Assembly (NCBI GenBank): GCA_044870185.1
Contig: JBIOYL010000405.1
Location: 1 to 22,763, forward strand
Direction of reading: 5' to 3'
Length of the DNA: 22,763 nucleotides
Source of the DNA: JBIOYL01 sp044870185
GTDB taxonomy: Bacteria; Actinomycetota; CALGFH01
Under the pieces are notes generated by a model, which saw only the letters and a program-made list of their open reading frames with translations, did no database searches and was not told the origin of the DNA. How positions within the stretch are numbered: the first letter of the stretch is position 1; each line of letters begins with the position of its first letter. Made by a program: the position numbers and the translations under genes. Positions 7,743 through 14,065 of the stretch are shown in pieces.

Positions 7743-7816
7743 GGTCCGCCGCCACTGCGAGGGAGGTCCGCCGCCACCGCGAGGGGGTCCGCCGCCCCGC
7801 CAGGGGGTCCGCCGCC
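7743..7816 (+). repeat. Four-copy GGTCCGCCGCC repeat, about 21-bp period
   Basis: The core GGTCCGCCGCC occurs at 7743, 7765, 7786 and 7806, with variable 9-11 base linkers. The period of 20-22 bp is close to two DNA helix turns, so the copies face the same side of the DNA. The array lies just upstream of the putative sigma-factor promoter, in the 189-bp gap before that gene. Confidence 0.8.
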
Positions 7817-7828
7817 TCGATCGGGGGT

Positions 7829-7858
7829 GTTTACGCCGCCCCAAGCTGGGGAGGATAG
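7829..7858 (+). promoter_or_regulatory. Possible promoter of the sigma-factor gene
   Basis: GTTTAC (7829-7834) and AGGATAG (7852-7858) lie about 70-95 bases before the start codon. They resemble the GTTT and GGGTAT elements recognised by SigB/SigF-class sigma factors, which often control their own genes, but the spacer (19 bases from GTTT to AGGATA) is longer than usual and the -10 match is imperfect. Low certainty. Confidence 0.25.
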
Positions 7859-7924
7859 CTGCAGATATCGGTTCGGAGTCCGCCTTGTCCCTGCGGGCCG
7901 GCAGCCCCCCTCATGGAGGTGGCC

Positions 7925-8767
7925 ATGTCGTCCGCAGCGACGATGCTTCCCACATCCACATCCGGCGACAGCGGCGGGCTTCCCGAACCCGTCGGCTCCG
8001 ACCAGGCATTCGAAGTGCGGCCCGAGGACGAGGCGGCAGTCCAGCGCGTCGAAGGCTGGTTCCGGACCTACGCCGCAACCCGCGACCCCGACCTGCGCGA
8101 GCGCATCATCCTCGCCTACCTCGGCCTGGCCGACCGGCTGGCCGACCGCTACCGCGGCAACCGTTCCATGCCGCTGGAGGACATCAGGCAGGTGGCGCGG
8201 CTCGGCCTGGTCAAGGCGGTGGACCGCTACGAGCCGGGCCGGGCCAACCCGTTCATCCCCTACGCGGTCGCCACCGTCGTCGGCGAGATCAAGCGGCACC
8301 TGCGCGACGCGAGCTGGCGGCTGCGCGTCCCGCGGGGCACCAAGGACCTCGCCCTGCGGCTGTGCCGGGCGGTCGACGAGCTGCCCCAGAAGCTCGGCCA
8401 CTCCCCCACCATCTCGGAGCTGGCCGAGCATCTGGGCGCTAGCGTCGAGGAGGTCCTCGAGGCCGTCGAGGTGGCGCAGACCCGTTCGGCGCCCTCGCTG
8501 GACCAGCCGGCCGGCGAGGACGGCGACGCCGTGCTCGGCGACTTCCTGACCGAGAGCGGCTTCGCCGAGGAGCGCGAGGACCTGCTCGTGCTGCCCGAGC
8601 TGGTGCGCCGCCTGCCCGAGCGCGAGCGCCAGATCGTCCTGTACCGCTATCTGGAGGACCTGACCCAGGACGAGATCGCCGAGCGCATGCACATCTCCCA
8701 GATGCACGTGTCGCGGTTGCTGCGGCGAGCCCTCGACTACCTGCGAAGCGAGCTGGTCGAGGCCTGA
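7925..8767 (+). CDS. SigB/SigF/SigG-type alternative RNA polymerase sigma factor
   Basis: The 280-residue protein starts at the ATG at 7925, after GGAGGT with a 5-base gap; an in-frame ATG at 7913 overlaps that site and is less likely. Region 2 is clear (LEDIRQVARLGLVKAVDRYE, then NPFIPYAVATVVGEIKRHLRD); region 3 follows (WRLRVPRGTKDLALRL, SPTISELAEHLGASVEEV); and region 4 has the helix-turn-helix near the end (LTQDEIAERMHISQMHVSRL). The GEIKRHLRD-xxWxxRVPR junction is typical of actinobacterial stress/development sigma factors of the SigB/F/G group. A long acidic linker precedes the -10-binding region. Such sigmas are normally held by an RsbW-like anti-sigma kinase encoded alongside, but none is found here. 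It should recognise GTTT-N(14-17)-GGGTA-type promoters; two candidates lie in the galactoside locus of this window. Confidence 0.93.
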   Translation: MSSAATMLPTSTSGDSGGLPEPVGSDQAFEVRPEDEAAVQRVEGWFRTYAATRDPDLRERIILAYLGLADRLADRYRGNRSMPLEDIRQVARLGLVKAVDRYEPGRANPFIPYAVATVVGEIKRHLRDASWRLRVPRGTKDLALRLCRAVDELPQKLGHSPTISELAEHLGASVEEVLEAVEVAQTRSAPSLDQPAGEDGDAVLGDFLTESGFAEEREDLLVLPELVRRLPERERQIVLYRYLEDLTQDEIAERMHISQMHVSRLLRRALDYLRSELVEA

Positions 8768-8791
8768 GCCGACCGGCCGGCCGCCCGGGAC

Positions 8792-8865
8792 GGGCCGGCG
8801 GCACGCGCTGGCCGGCCGTTTGGGAGGTGGGCCGGCGGCACGCGCTGGCCGGCCGTTTGGGAGGC
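8792..8865 (+). repeat. 37-bp tandem duplication
   Basis: Two adjacent 37-bp units (8792-8828 and 8829-8865) differ only at the last base, and a short third start (8866 onward) is visible. The unit contains GCTGGCCGGCCGTTTGGGAG. It lies in the 303-bp gap between the sigma factor and the GAF-ANTAR gene. It does not encode a convincing peptide and has no insertion-sequence features. Confidence 0.92.
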
Positions 8866-8929
8866 GGCCCGGCGGCAAGGCCCCGGGCGAGGGCCGAGAC
8901 CCCGCCCTCAGCCTCGCGGGGCTTCCTCA

Positions 8930-8973
8930 ACGCAGGCAACGGGCCCTCGGCGCCGAGGGCCCGTTGCCCGCGT
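8930..8973. terminator. Perfect 32-bp palindrome with extended arms, likely transcription terminator
   Basis: Bases 8936-8951 (GCAACGGGCCCTCGGC) are followed directly by their exact reverse complement at 8952-8967. Pairing extends to 8930-8973 with one A/C mismatch (8934/8969). RNA from either strand would fold into a very stable hairpin. It follows the sigma-factor gene and precedes the GAF-ANTAR gene. There is no T-run, but terminators without a U-tract are common in actinobacteria. A protein-binding palindrome is the alternative. Confidence 0.6.
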
Positions 8974-9070
8974 CAGGGCCGGAGCGCACAATGTGCCCCA
9001 ACACGCGCACCGCGGCCCTGTCCCCGTCGCGCCGCGCCGGCTTTCGTGACCGCGGCCGCCGGAGGTGCCC

Positions 9071-9820
9071 ATGCCGATCGACGAAGAGGCGCTCGCACGC
9101 AGCGTCAAGGCGCTCGAGGGGATGGACCCGCGCAGCTTCGGCCTGGACAAGTCCGTGCAGCAGGTGGTCGACGAGACCGACGACCTGTTCGGCGTGGATG
9201 GGGCCGGCATGATGCTCCTCGACGACGACGAGGTGCTGCGCTACGTCGCCGCCTCGGACGAGCGCGGCCGGGTGCTCGAACGCCTCCAGGAGCAGGTGCA
9301 GGAAGGCCCGTGCGTCGACGCCTTCGCCTGGCGGGCGGCGGTGTCCTCCGACCACGTCGTCAAGGATCCGCGCTGGCCCGCATTCGGCCGTCTGGCCGCC
9401 GAGCACGACATCCGCGCGGTCCTCGGCGTCCCGGTGGAGCTGGACGCCGGCGCGGTCGGCACGTTGAACGTGTACGCGTCACGCCAGCACGCCTGGGACG
9501 CGACCGAGGTGCACGCCATCCGGTCGTATGCGCGCATCATCGCCTCGCTGCTGCGCACGTCGATCGACGCCCAGCTGAAGGGGCGCACCGCCACCCAGCT
9601 CCAGTACGCCCTCGACCACCGTGTGCTCGTGGAGCAGGCCAAGGGGATGCTGATGGAGCGCGAGCACCTGGACGAGCGCGCCGCCTTCGAGCGCATCCGC
9701 GCCTACGCCCGCGCCAACCGCATGCGCGTGGGCGTGGTCGCCCGCCAGGTGCTCGCCGGCGACCTGCTGCCGCCCGTCCCACGCGACGGCAGGCTGCCGG
9801 GGGCCCGCGGCCGCGCCTGA
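9071..9820 (+). CDS. GAF and ANTAR domain transcription antitermination regulator
   Basis: The 249-residue protein starts at the ATG at 9071, 4 bases after GGAGGT. Residues about 20-165 form a GAF sensor domain (DLFGVDGAGMMLLDDDEVLRYVAA, then EGPCVDAFAWRAAVSSDHV, RAVLGVPVELDAGAVGTLNVYA). Residues about 175-235 form an ANTAR RNA-binding domain, with QLQYALDHRVLVEQAKGML and AFERIRAYARANRMRVGVVA matching its three-helix pattern. ANTAR proteins bind paired hexaloop hairpins in nascent RNA and let transcription continue past terminators; the GAF domain would sense an unknown ligand. No kinase or phospho-acceptor receiver domain is present, so control is probably by ligand or by partner. It follows a palindrome and precedes a GH15 gene by about 70 bases. 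Confidence 0.92.
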   Translation: MPIDEEALARSVKALEGMDPRSFGLDKSVQQVVDETDDLFGVDGAGMMLLDDDEVLRYVAASDERGRVLERLQEQVQEGPCVDAFAWRAAVSSDHVVKDPRWPAFGRLAAEHDIRAVLGVPVELDAGAVGTLNVYASRQHAWDATEVHAIRSYARIIASLLRTSIDAQLKGRTATQLQYALDHRVLVEQAKGMLMEREHLDERAAFERIRAYARANRMRVGVVARQVLAGDLLPPVPRDGRLPGARGRA

Positions 9821-9889
9821 CGCCGCCGGCGGTTGCCAACCCGTATCCTCGATGCCGACGGGGGCTGCACCTGGAGGACGCTGGCCACG

Positions 9890-11683
9890 ATGCCGGGAAA
9901 GATCGAGGACTACGCGCTCATCGGCGACACGCACACGGCCGGGCTGGTCGGGCGGGACGGCTCGATCGACTGGCTGTGCCTGCCCCGCTTCGACTCGCCC
10001 GCGTGCTTCGCGGCGCTGCTCGGCGACGACCGTCACGGCCGCTGGCGCATCGCCCCGGCCGGTGAGGTCACCGCGGTCCGCCGCCGCTACCGTGGCGACA
10101 CGCTCGTGCTCGAGACCGAGCTGGACACCGCTGGCGGCACCGTCCGCCTGATCGACTTCATGCCGGTGCGCCAGGTGGACCCGGACGTGGTCCGGATCGT
10201 GGAGGGCGTGCGTGGGCGCGTGCCGATGCGGCTGGACCTCACGATCCGCTTCGACTACGGCTCGATCGTGCCGTGGGTGCGGCACGTCGAAGGCGGCATC
10301 CTGGCGATCGGCGGCCCGGACTCGCTGTGGCTGCGCACCCCGGTCGAGCTGCGCGGCGAGGACCTGAGCACCGTGGCCGACTTCACGGTGACTGCGGGCG
10401 AGCGGATGTGGTTCACGCTGTCGTGGCAGCTGTCGCACAAGTCGGCACCGCGGCAGCTCGACCCGGACAGGGAGCTGACCGAGACCGAGGGCTGGTGGGT
10501 GAAATGGGCGGGCAGGCTGACCTACGACGGGGCGTGGCACGACGCCGTGGTGCGCTCGCTGCTCACCCTCAAGGCGCTCACCTACGCCCCGACCGGCGGC
10601 ATCGTGGCCGCCCCGACGACCTCGCTGCCGGAAGCGCTCGGCGGCGTGCGCAACTGGGACTACCGCTACTGCTGGCTGCGCGACGCCACCATGATCCTGG
10701 ACGCGCTCATGAAGGTCGGGGCGACCAACGAGGCCAAGGCCTGGCGCGAGTGGCTGCTGCGGGCGGTGGCGGGCGACCCCAGGCAGATGCAGATCCTGTA
10801 CGGGGTGGCCGGCGAGCGACGCATCACCGAGCAGGAGCTCGACTGGCTGCCCGGCTACGAGGGTGCCCGCCCGGTGCGGGTCGGCAACGCGGCCGTCAAC
10901 CAGCGCCAGCTCGACGTCTACGGCGAGATCATGGACGCCCTGCACCTGAGCAGGCGCGCCGGGCTGCCGGCCGAGCGGCCGGTGTGGGACTTCCAGCGGG
11001 TGCTGCTGGACTTCCTGGAGTCCAACTGGCACGAGCCCGACGAGGGCCTGTGGGAGATCCGCGGCCCGCGCCGCCATTTCGTCCACTCCAAGGTGATGGC
11101 CTGGGTGGGGATCGACCGGGCCGTGAAGGCCGTGGAGCTGTTCGGCAACAAGGGGCCGGTCGAGCGCTGGCAGGCGCTCCGGCGTGACCTGCGCCGGGAG
11201 ATCCTGCACGAGGGGTTCGACCCCGAGCTGGGCAGCTTCGTGCAGTACTACGGCGCCAAGACGCTGGATGCCAGCCTGCTCATGATCCCGCTGGTCGGCT
11301 TCCTGCCGGCGACCGACCCGCGCATGCGCGGCACGATCGAGGCGATCCAGCGCGAGCTGAGCGTGGACGGCTTCGTCCTGCGCTACGCCACCGGCAAGGC
11401 GCACGGCGTCGACGGCCTGCCCCCCGGCGAGGGCGCCTTCCTCGCCTGCACCTTCTGGCTGGCCGACAACCTGTGCCTGCTCGGCCGGACCGACGAGGCC
11501 CGGGAGCTGTTCGAGCGCCTGCTCGCGCTGCGCAACGACGTCGGCCTGCTGGCCGAGGAGTACGACCCCAAGGCCCAGCGTCAGGTGGGCAACTTCCCCC
11601 AGGCGTTCAGCCACGTGCCGCTGGTCAATACGGCCCGCCATCTGTCCGGTCCGGGCGGCCCCCTCCCTCACCGCGGCACCTGA
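9890..11683 (+). CDS. Glycoside hydrolase family 15 protein (trehalase/glucoamylase-like)
   Basis: The 597-residue protein begins MPGKIEDYALIGDTHTAGLV, the exact start of actinobacterial GH15 proteins, so the ATG at 9890 is preferred although its GGAGG lies 12 bases away. Residues about 1-230 form the N-terminal beta domain; the (alpha/alpha)6 catalytic barrel follows with NWDYRYCWLRDA at about 255, GLWEIRG at 386-392 (Glu389, probable general acid) and GEGAFLACTFWLAD near 513 (Glu514, probable general base). No signal peptide is seen, so it acts in the cytoplasm. Family members hydrolyse trehalose or alpha-glucans and invert the anomeric centre; mycobacterial and streptomycete relatives of similar length are trehalases, which makes trehalose the likeliest substrate. 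The downstream arfB starts 5 bases after its stop. Confidence 0.92.
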   Translation: MPGKIEDYALIGDTHTAGLVGRDGSIDWLCLPRFDSPACFAALLGDDRHGRWRIAPAGEVTAVRRRYRGDTLVLETELDTAGGTVRLIDFMPVRQVDPDVVRIVEGVRGRVPMRLDLTIRFDYGSIVPWVRHVEGGILAIGGPDSLWLRTPVELRGEDLSTVADFTVTAGERMWFTLSWQLSHKSAPRQLDPDRELTETEGWWVKWAGRLTYDGAWHDAVVRSLLTLKALTYAPTGGIVAAPTTSLPEALGGVRNWDYRYCWLRDATMILDALMKVGATNEAKAWREWLLRAVAGDPRQMQILYGVAGERRITEQELDWLPGYEGARPVRVGNAAVNQRQLDVYGEIMDALHLSRRAGLPAERPVWDFQRVLLDFLESNWHEPDEGLWEIRGPRRHFVHSKVMAWVGIDRAVKAVELFGNKGPVERWQALRRDLRREILHEGFDPELGSFVQYYGAKTLDASLLMIPLVGFLPATDPRMRGTIEAIQRELSVDGFVLRYATGKAHGVDGLPPGEGAFLACTFWLADNLCLLGRTDEARELFERLLALRNDVGLLAEEYDPKAQRQVGNFPQAFSHVPLVNTARHLSGPGGPLPHRGT

Positions 11684-11688
11684 CGGCG

Positions 11689-12123
11689 ATGGCCGACCCG
11701 CTGCGGATCAACGCCCGGCTCGCCATCCCGTTGGACGAGCTCGAGTTCCGGGTCAGCCGCTCGTCCGGGCCCGGCGGGCAGGGCGTGAACACGACCGACT
11801 CGCGGGTGGAGCTGCGCTTCGACCTGGCCGGCTCGCCGTCGCTCGACGACGAGCAGCGCGCCCGCCTGCGGCGCCGGCTGGCCGGCCGGGTCGACTCGCA
11901 CGGGGTGCTGCGGGTGGTCGCCCAGACCCACCGCAGCCAGCTCGCCAACCGGGAGGCCGCGGTGCAGCGCTTCGCGCGCCTGCTCGCCGACGCGTTGCGG
12001 GCCGAGCGGCCCCGCCGCCCGACCCGGCCGACCGCGGCGTCCAAGGCGCGCCGCCGAGCAGGCAAGGCGCACCGGGCCAGCGTCAAGCGGCTGCGCCAGC
12101 GGCCCCCCATGGAGGAGGACTGA
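11689..12123 (+). CDS. arfB: Peptidyl-tRNA hydrolase ArfB (ICT1/YaeJ-type ribosome rescue factor)
   Basis: The 144-residue protein carries RSSGPGGQGVNTTDSRVELR at about residues 23-43, with GGQ at 29-31. This is the hydrolytic loop shared with class I release factors, but there is no codon-recognition domain. The middle (AQTHRSQLANREAAVQRF) and the basic tail (KARRRAGKAHRASVKRLRQR) are typical of ArfB, whose tail enters the empty mRNA channel of stalled ribosomes so that GGQ can release the nascent chain. Length is normal. It starts 5 bases after the GH15 stop with no strong ribosome site of its own, so it is probably expressed by coupling with the hydrolase gene, a link with no obvious functional reason. 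Confidence 0.92.
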   Translation: MADPLRINARLAIPLDELEFRVSRSSGPGGQGVNTTDSRVELRFDLAGSPSLDDEQRARLRRRLAGRVDSHGVLRVVAQTHRSQLANREAAVQRFARLLADALRAERPRRPTRPTAASKARRRAGKAHRASVKRLRQRPPMEED

Positions 12124-12246
12124 CCTCCGGATCGACGCGGCCTTCACCCCGAGCCCACAAACTGCCGGCAGCAGGGCAGGCTCGGCCGGGTGATGTCGGC
12201 GCGGTAGGGCTGGGCCCCGCCTGCGCTCGACCTGGTGCCCGCGCGC

Positions 12247-12549
12247 TTACTGCCGCAGCGCGTCGAGATCCACCGGGAAGGTCGCAACCGGCTCGCCACG
12301 CAGGATGCGCCGGCCGGTCTCCATCGCCTGGTCGTGGCGGGGGCTGCGCCGCGCCCACGTGCTCAGCCACCATGCCTCGACCACCTCGTTGAGCCGGTCG
12401 AGGCGGTAGGTGGTCTTCGCCTCTTCGAGCGCCGCCAGGTACTCCGCGTCGAACTCGACGCGCAGGTCGTCGGCCAGCTCGGCGCGGATCGCGGCCGGGC
12501 TGCGCTCGGGCGGCTGGACCTGGCCAGCCTGGCTGGCTTGGGCGCTCAT
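12247..12549 (-). CDS. DUF6247 family protein, possible antitoxin-like
   Basis: The 100-residue protein reads on the minus strand from ATG 12549 to TAA 12247. It has RSPAAIRAELADDLRVEFDAEYLAALEEAK followed by a Trp-rich helix (EVVEAWWLSTWARRSP) and RILRGEPVATFPVD. This layout fits the actinobacterial DUF6247 family: a P.A.R..L....R..F...Y..AL.EA core, then a helical half and a short Pro-containing end. Family members are often found next to RelE/ParE-like toxins, but no intact toxin gene lies on either side: downstream is a 123-bp convergent gap to arfB, and upstream is only a short unassigned stretch. There is no good Shine-Dalgarno; TACACT about 9 bases upstream of the start would suit a leaderless mRNA. 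Function unknown. Confidence 0.72.
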   Translation of the reverse strand: MSAQASQAGQVQPPERSPAAIRAELADDLRVEFDAEYLAALEEAKTTYRLDRLNEVVEAWWLSTWARRSPRHDQAMETGRRILRGEPVATFPVDLDALRQ

Positions 12550-12751
12550 AGCAGGAGTGTACTCAGCAACCCAAAGGCCCGCGCACCGCAAGGCCCATCT
12601 CGGCTGCAAACTGGGCCAGGTCTTTGGGTGCGCTGCAGCGTGTGCCCCCGGGCCCGCGCGTCGATGCCGAGGAAGCGGGCTCCCGGCTACCAGTGCCGCT
12701 CGAAGTGGTCGACCAGATCGCTGCTCGCTTTATAACGGTTTGATAACGAAT

Positions 12752-12776
12752 GTTTGACCGGATGGCAGGCGGGTAA
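12752..12776 (+). promoter_or_regulatory. SigB/SigF-type promoter of the galactoside transporter operon
   Basis: GTTT (12752-12755), 15 spacer bases and GGGTAA (12771-12776) fit the promoter class GTTT-N(14-17)-GGGTA recognised by SigB/SigF-like sigma factors. The same elements with the same 15-base spacer are kept in the diverged copy before lacI (21357-21381), while much of the spacer has changed. A sigma-70 promoter sharing these bases cannot be excluded. Confidence 0.5.
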
Positions 12777-12793
12777 AAGGGCTTGCTCAACTA

Positions 12794-12814
12794 AACAATT
12801 TGTCCCAAATCGTT
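12794..12814 (+). promoter_or_regulatory. LacI-family operator, copy A
   Basis: AACAATTTGTCCCAAATCGTT is an inverted repeat (AACAATTT / AAATCGTT, one mismatch in eight pairs) starting 17 bases after the -10 element. It is well placed to block early transcription of the transporter operon. It matches in position and arms the perfect AACGATT/AATCGTT repeat before lacI, so one LacI protein probably binds both. Confidence 0.6.
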
Positions 12815-12840
12815 CCGGCAGGTGCTGCCGGCAGGTGCTG
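12815..12840 (+). repeat. 13-bp direct repeat
   Basis: CCGGCAGGTGCTG occurs twice back to back (12815-12827, 12828-12840), ending at the ATG of the LacI remnant. The equivalent place before intact lacI has a single GGCAGGTG, so this is a local duplication of the old ribosome-site region. Confidence 0.85.
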
Positions 12841-12888
12841 ATGGACGCGCGTCCGCGCATCAGAGACGTCGCCCAGCTGGCAGATGCG
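12841..12888 (+). pseudogene. LacI-family regulator, N-terminal remnant
   Basis: ATG 12841 opens MDARPRIRDVAQLADA, which matches MDPRPSIRDVATLAGV of the intact regulator at 21422. These are the arm and first helix of the LacI DNA-binding domain. After about 15 codons the match ends; the recognition helix, the hinge and the whole sugar-binding domain are missing. The remainder was probably lost by a deletion that placed the old lacI promoter directly upstream of the solute-binding protein gene. Confidence 0.65.
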
Positions 12889-13048
12889 GTGATCGCCGCC
12901 ACCTCCCCGTCACGTGGAGTCCGCCGCCGGCATGATGCTCGAACAGTCATCCTCGACCGACCATCAACGGCGCTCTGCGCACGCAAGGAGGCGACATGTC
13001 CCGTCCCCGGTCGGAGTCCGAATACCTCTCCCGTCTCGCCCCCTGTCC

Positions 13049-14065
13049 GTGGTGGCTACCGGCGTCAGCCGACGAGACTTCCTCAAGGGAGCCCTGGGTG
13101 CGGGCGCCGCGGTTTCGCTCTCGAGCCTCCTGGCGGCCTGTGGAGGGGGCGGTGGCAAAGGCGGCAGCCAGTCCAAGACGGTGACGTTGGGGTCCAACCA
13201 GTCCGACGCGGTGCCGAAGGCGGCCTACGCCGAGATGGTCGCGGGGTTCCAGAAGTCCTCGGGTCTGACCGTGAAGGTCAACACCGTCGACCACAACACC
13301 TTCCAGGAGAACATCAACAACTACCTGCAGGGCAAGCCGGACGACGTGTTCACCTGGTTCGCCGGCTACCGGATGCGCTTCTTCGCCGCCCAGGGCCTGG
13401 CCGGCGACATCAGCGACGTCTGGGGAAGCCTGTCCGGCTTCAGCGACGCGATGAAGAAGGCGTCGACCGGCGATGACGGCAAGCAGTACTTCGTGCCGCT
13501 GACCACCTATCCGTGGGCGATCTTCTACCGCAAGTCGGTGTTCAAGCAGCACGGCTACCAGATCCCAAAGACCCTTGACGAGCTGACCGCGCTGGCCAAG
13601 CAGATGCAAAAGGACGGGCTGGTCCCGCTCGCGTTCGCCGACAAGGACGGCTGGCCGGCGATGGGCACCTTCGACCAGCTCGACCTGCGGATCAACGGCT
13701 ACCAGTACCACGTCGACCTGATGGCTGGGAAGCAGGCCTGGGACTCCCCGCAGGTGAAGAAGGTGTTCGACACCTGGCGGTCGCTGCTGCCCTACCACCA
13801 GCCGGCCGCGCTGGGTCGTACCTGGCAGGAGGCCGCACAGTCGCTGCTGAAAAAGCAATCGGGAATGTACCTGCTCGGCATGTTCGTCGGCCAGCAGTTC
13901 CCCAAGGCCGAGCAGGTCGACCTCGACTTCTTCAACTTCCCGGAGATCGACCCGTCGGTCGGCACCGACGCCATCGAGGCGCCGATCGACGGGTTCATGA
14001 TGGCCAAGAAGCCCAGGAACGAGAGCGGGGCCAAGCAGCTGCTGAAATACCTGGGCACCGCCTAG
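13049..14065 (+). CDS. Extracellular sugar-binding lipoprotein of an ABC transporter (interrupted gene)
   Basis: This is the carbohydrate-specific (family 1) solute-binding protein of the operon. A Tat-type lipoprotein signal is clear: SRRDFLKG, a hydrophobic stretch, then LAAC with the acylated Cys at residue 31 when counted from GTG 13049. The mature protein binds an oligosaccharide outside the membrane and hands it to the permeases (FTWFAGYRM, FVPLTTYPWAIFYRKS, IPKTLDELTALAKQM are family-typical). Two defects are seen. First, the frame ends at TAG (14063-14065) after KQLLKYLGTA, yet 89 more matching residues follow in the same frame. Second, the best start (ATG 12996 after AAGGAGG) reads MSRPRSESEYLSRLAP in another frame; one extra C in the C-run 13039-13043 would join it to the signal peptide. 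GTG 13049 or 13052 is the best start in the present frame, without a good ribosome site. Confidence 0.82.
   Translation: MVATGVSRRDFLKGALGAGAAVSLSSLLAACGGGGGKGGSQSKTVTLGSNQSDAVPKAAYAEMVAGFQKSSGLTVKVNTVDHNTFQENINNYLQGKPDDVFTWFAGYRMRFFAAQGLAGDISDVWGSLSGFSDAMKKASTGDDGKQYFVPLTTYPWAIFYRKSVFKQHGYQIPKTLDELTALAKQMQKDGLVPLAFADKDGWPAMGTFDQLDLRINGYQYHVDLMAGKQAWDSPQVKKVFDTWRSLLPYHQPAALGRTWQEAAQSLLKKQSGMYLLGMFVGQQFPKAEQVDLDFFNFPEIDPSVGTDAIEAPIDGFMMAKKPRNESGAKQLLKYLGTA

Larger units (their letters stand above)
12687..12884 (+). repeat. Diverged copy A of the lacI promoter-operator region
   Basis: This segment aligns with 21285-21464. It shares GCGGGCTCCCGGC, GTGCCGCTCGAAGTGGTCGA, [TC]ATAACG, GTTTGA[TC]C, GCGGGTAA, an AACNATT/AATCGTT inverted repeat, GGCAGGTG, and the first about 14 LacI codons with their start ATG (12841 here, 21422 in copy B). 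Similarity then stops abruptly. The copies have diverged by substitutions and small indels, so the duplication is not recent. Confidence 0.85.
12550..13048. other. Gene-poor region between DUF6247 and the solute-binding protein gene
   Basis: These 499 bases contain no intact gene. Bases 12550-12686 show nothing identifiable. Bases 12687-12888 hold a diverged second copy of the lacI promoter/operator region with a LacI start remnant (listed separately). Bases 12720-12815 are markedly richer in A/T than the surroundings, as expected of a promoter. At 12985-12991 AAGGAGG lies 4 bases before ATG 12996, the best ribosome site for the solute-binding protein, but that ATG is one base out of frame with the rest of the gene. 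Confidence 0.7.

Noticed and set aside
8792..8865. 37-bp repeats as a small CRISPR array or IS end
   Set aside because: The units touch each other without unique spacers, there are no cas genes, and no inverted terminal repeats or target duplication are seen.
12162..12171. CTGCCGGCAG palindrome in the convergent gap after arfB
   Set aside because: Ten-base GC palindromes are frequent in such DNA; it is too short for a terminator call.
12570..12690. Minus-strand fragment reading GARFLGIDARARGHTL in one frame and PKDLAQFAAEMGLAVRGPLG in another, considered as a PIN-domain (VapC) toxin remnant before DUF6247
   Set aside because: It needs a frameshift and the resemblance to the end of VapC is weak; no catalytic acidic residues can be placed.
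13036..13048. Programmed -1 frameshift at the C-run in the solute-binding protein start
   Set aside because: Slippage on CCCC could restore the frame, but there is no known precedent in this gene family and no clear stimulatory element. A one-base deletion or sequence error is simpler.
14063..14065. TAG read as pyrrolysine or other recoded amino acid
   Set aside because: Sugar-binding proteins have no known recoded residue here, nothing in the window suggests a suppressor system, and other genes in the window end in TAG or TGA normally.
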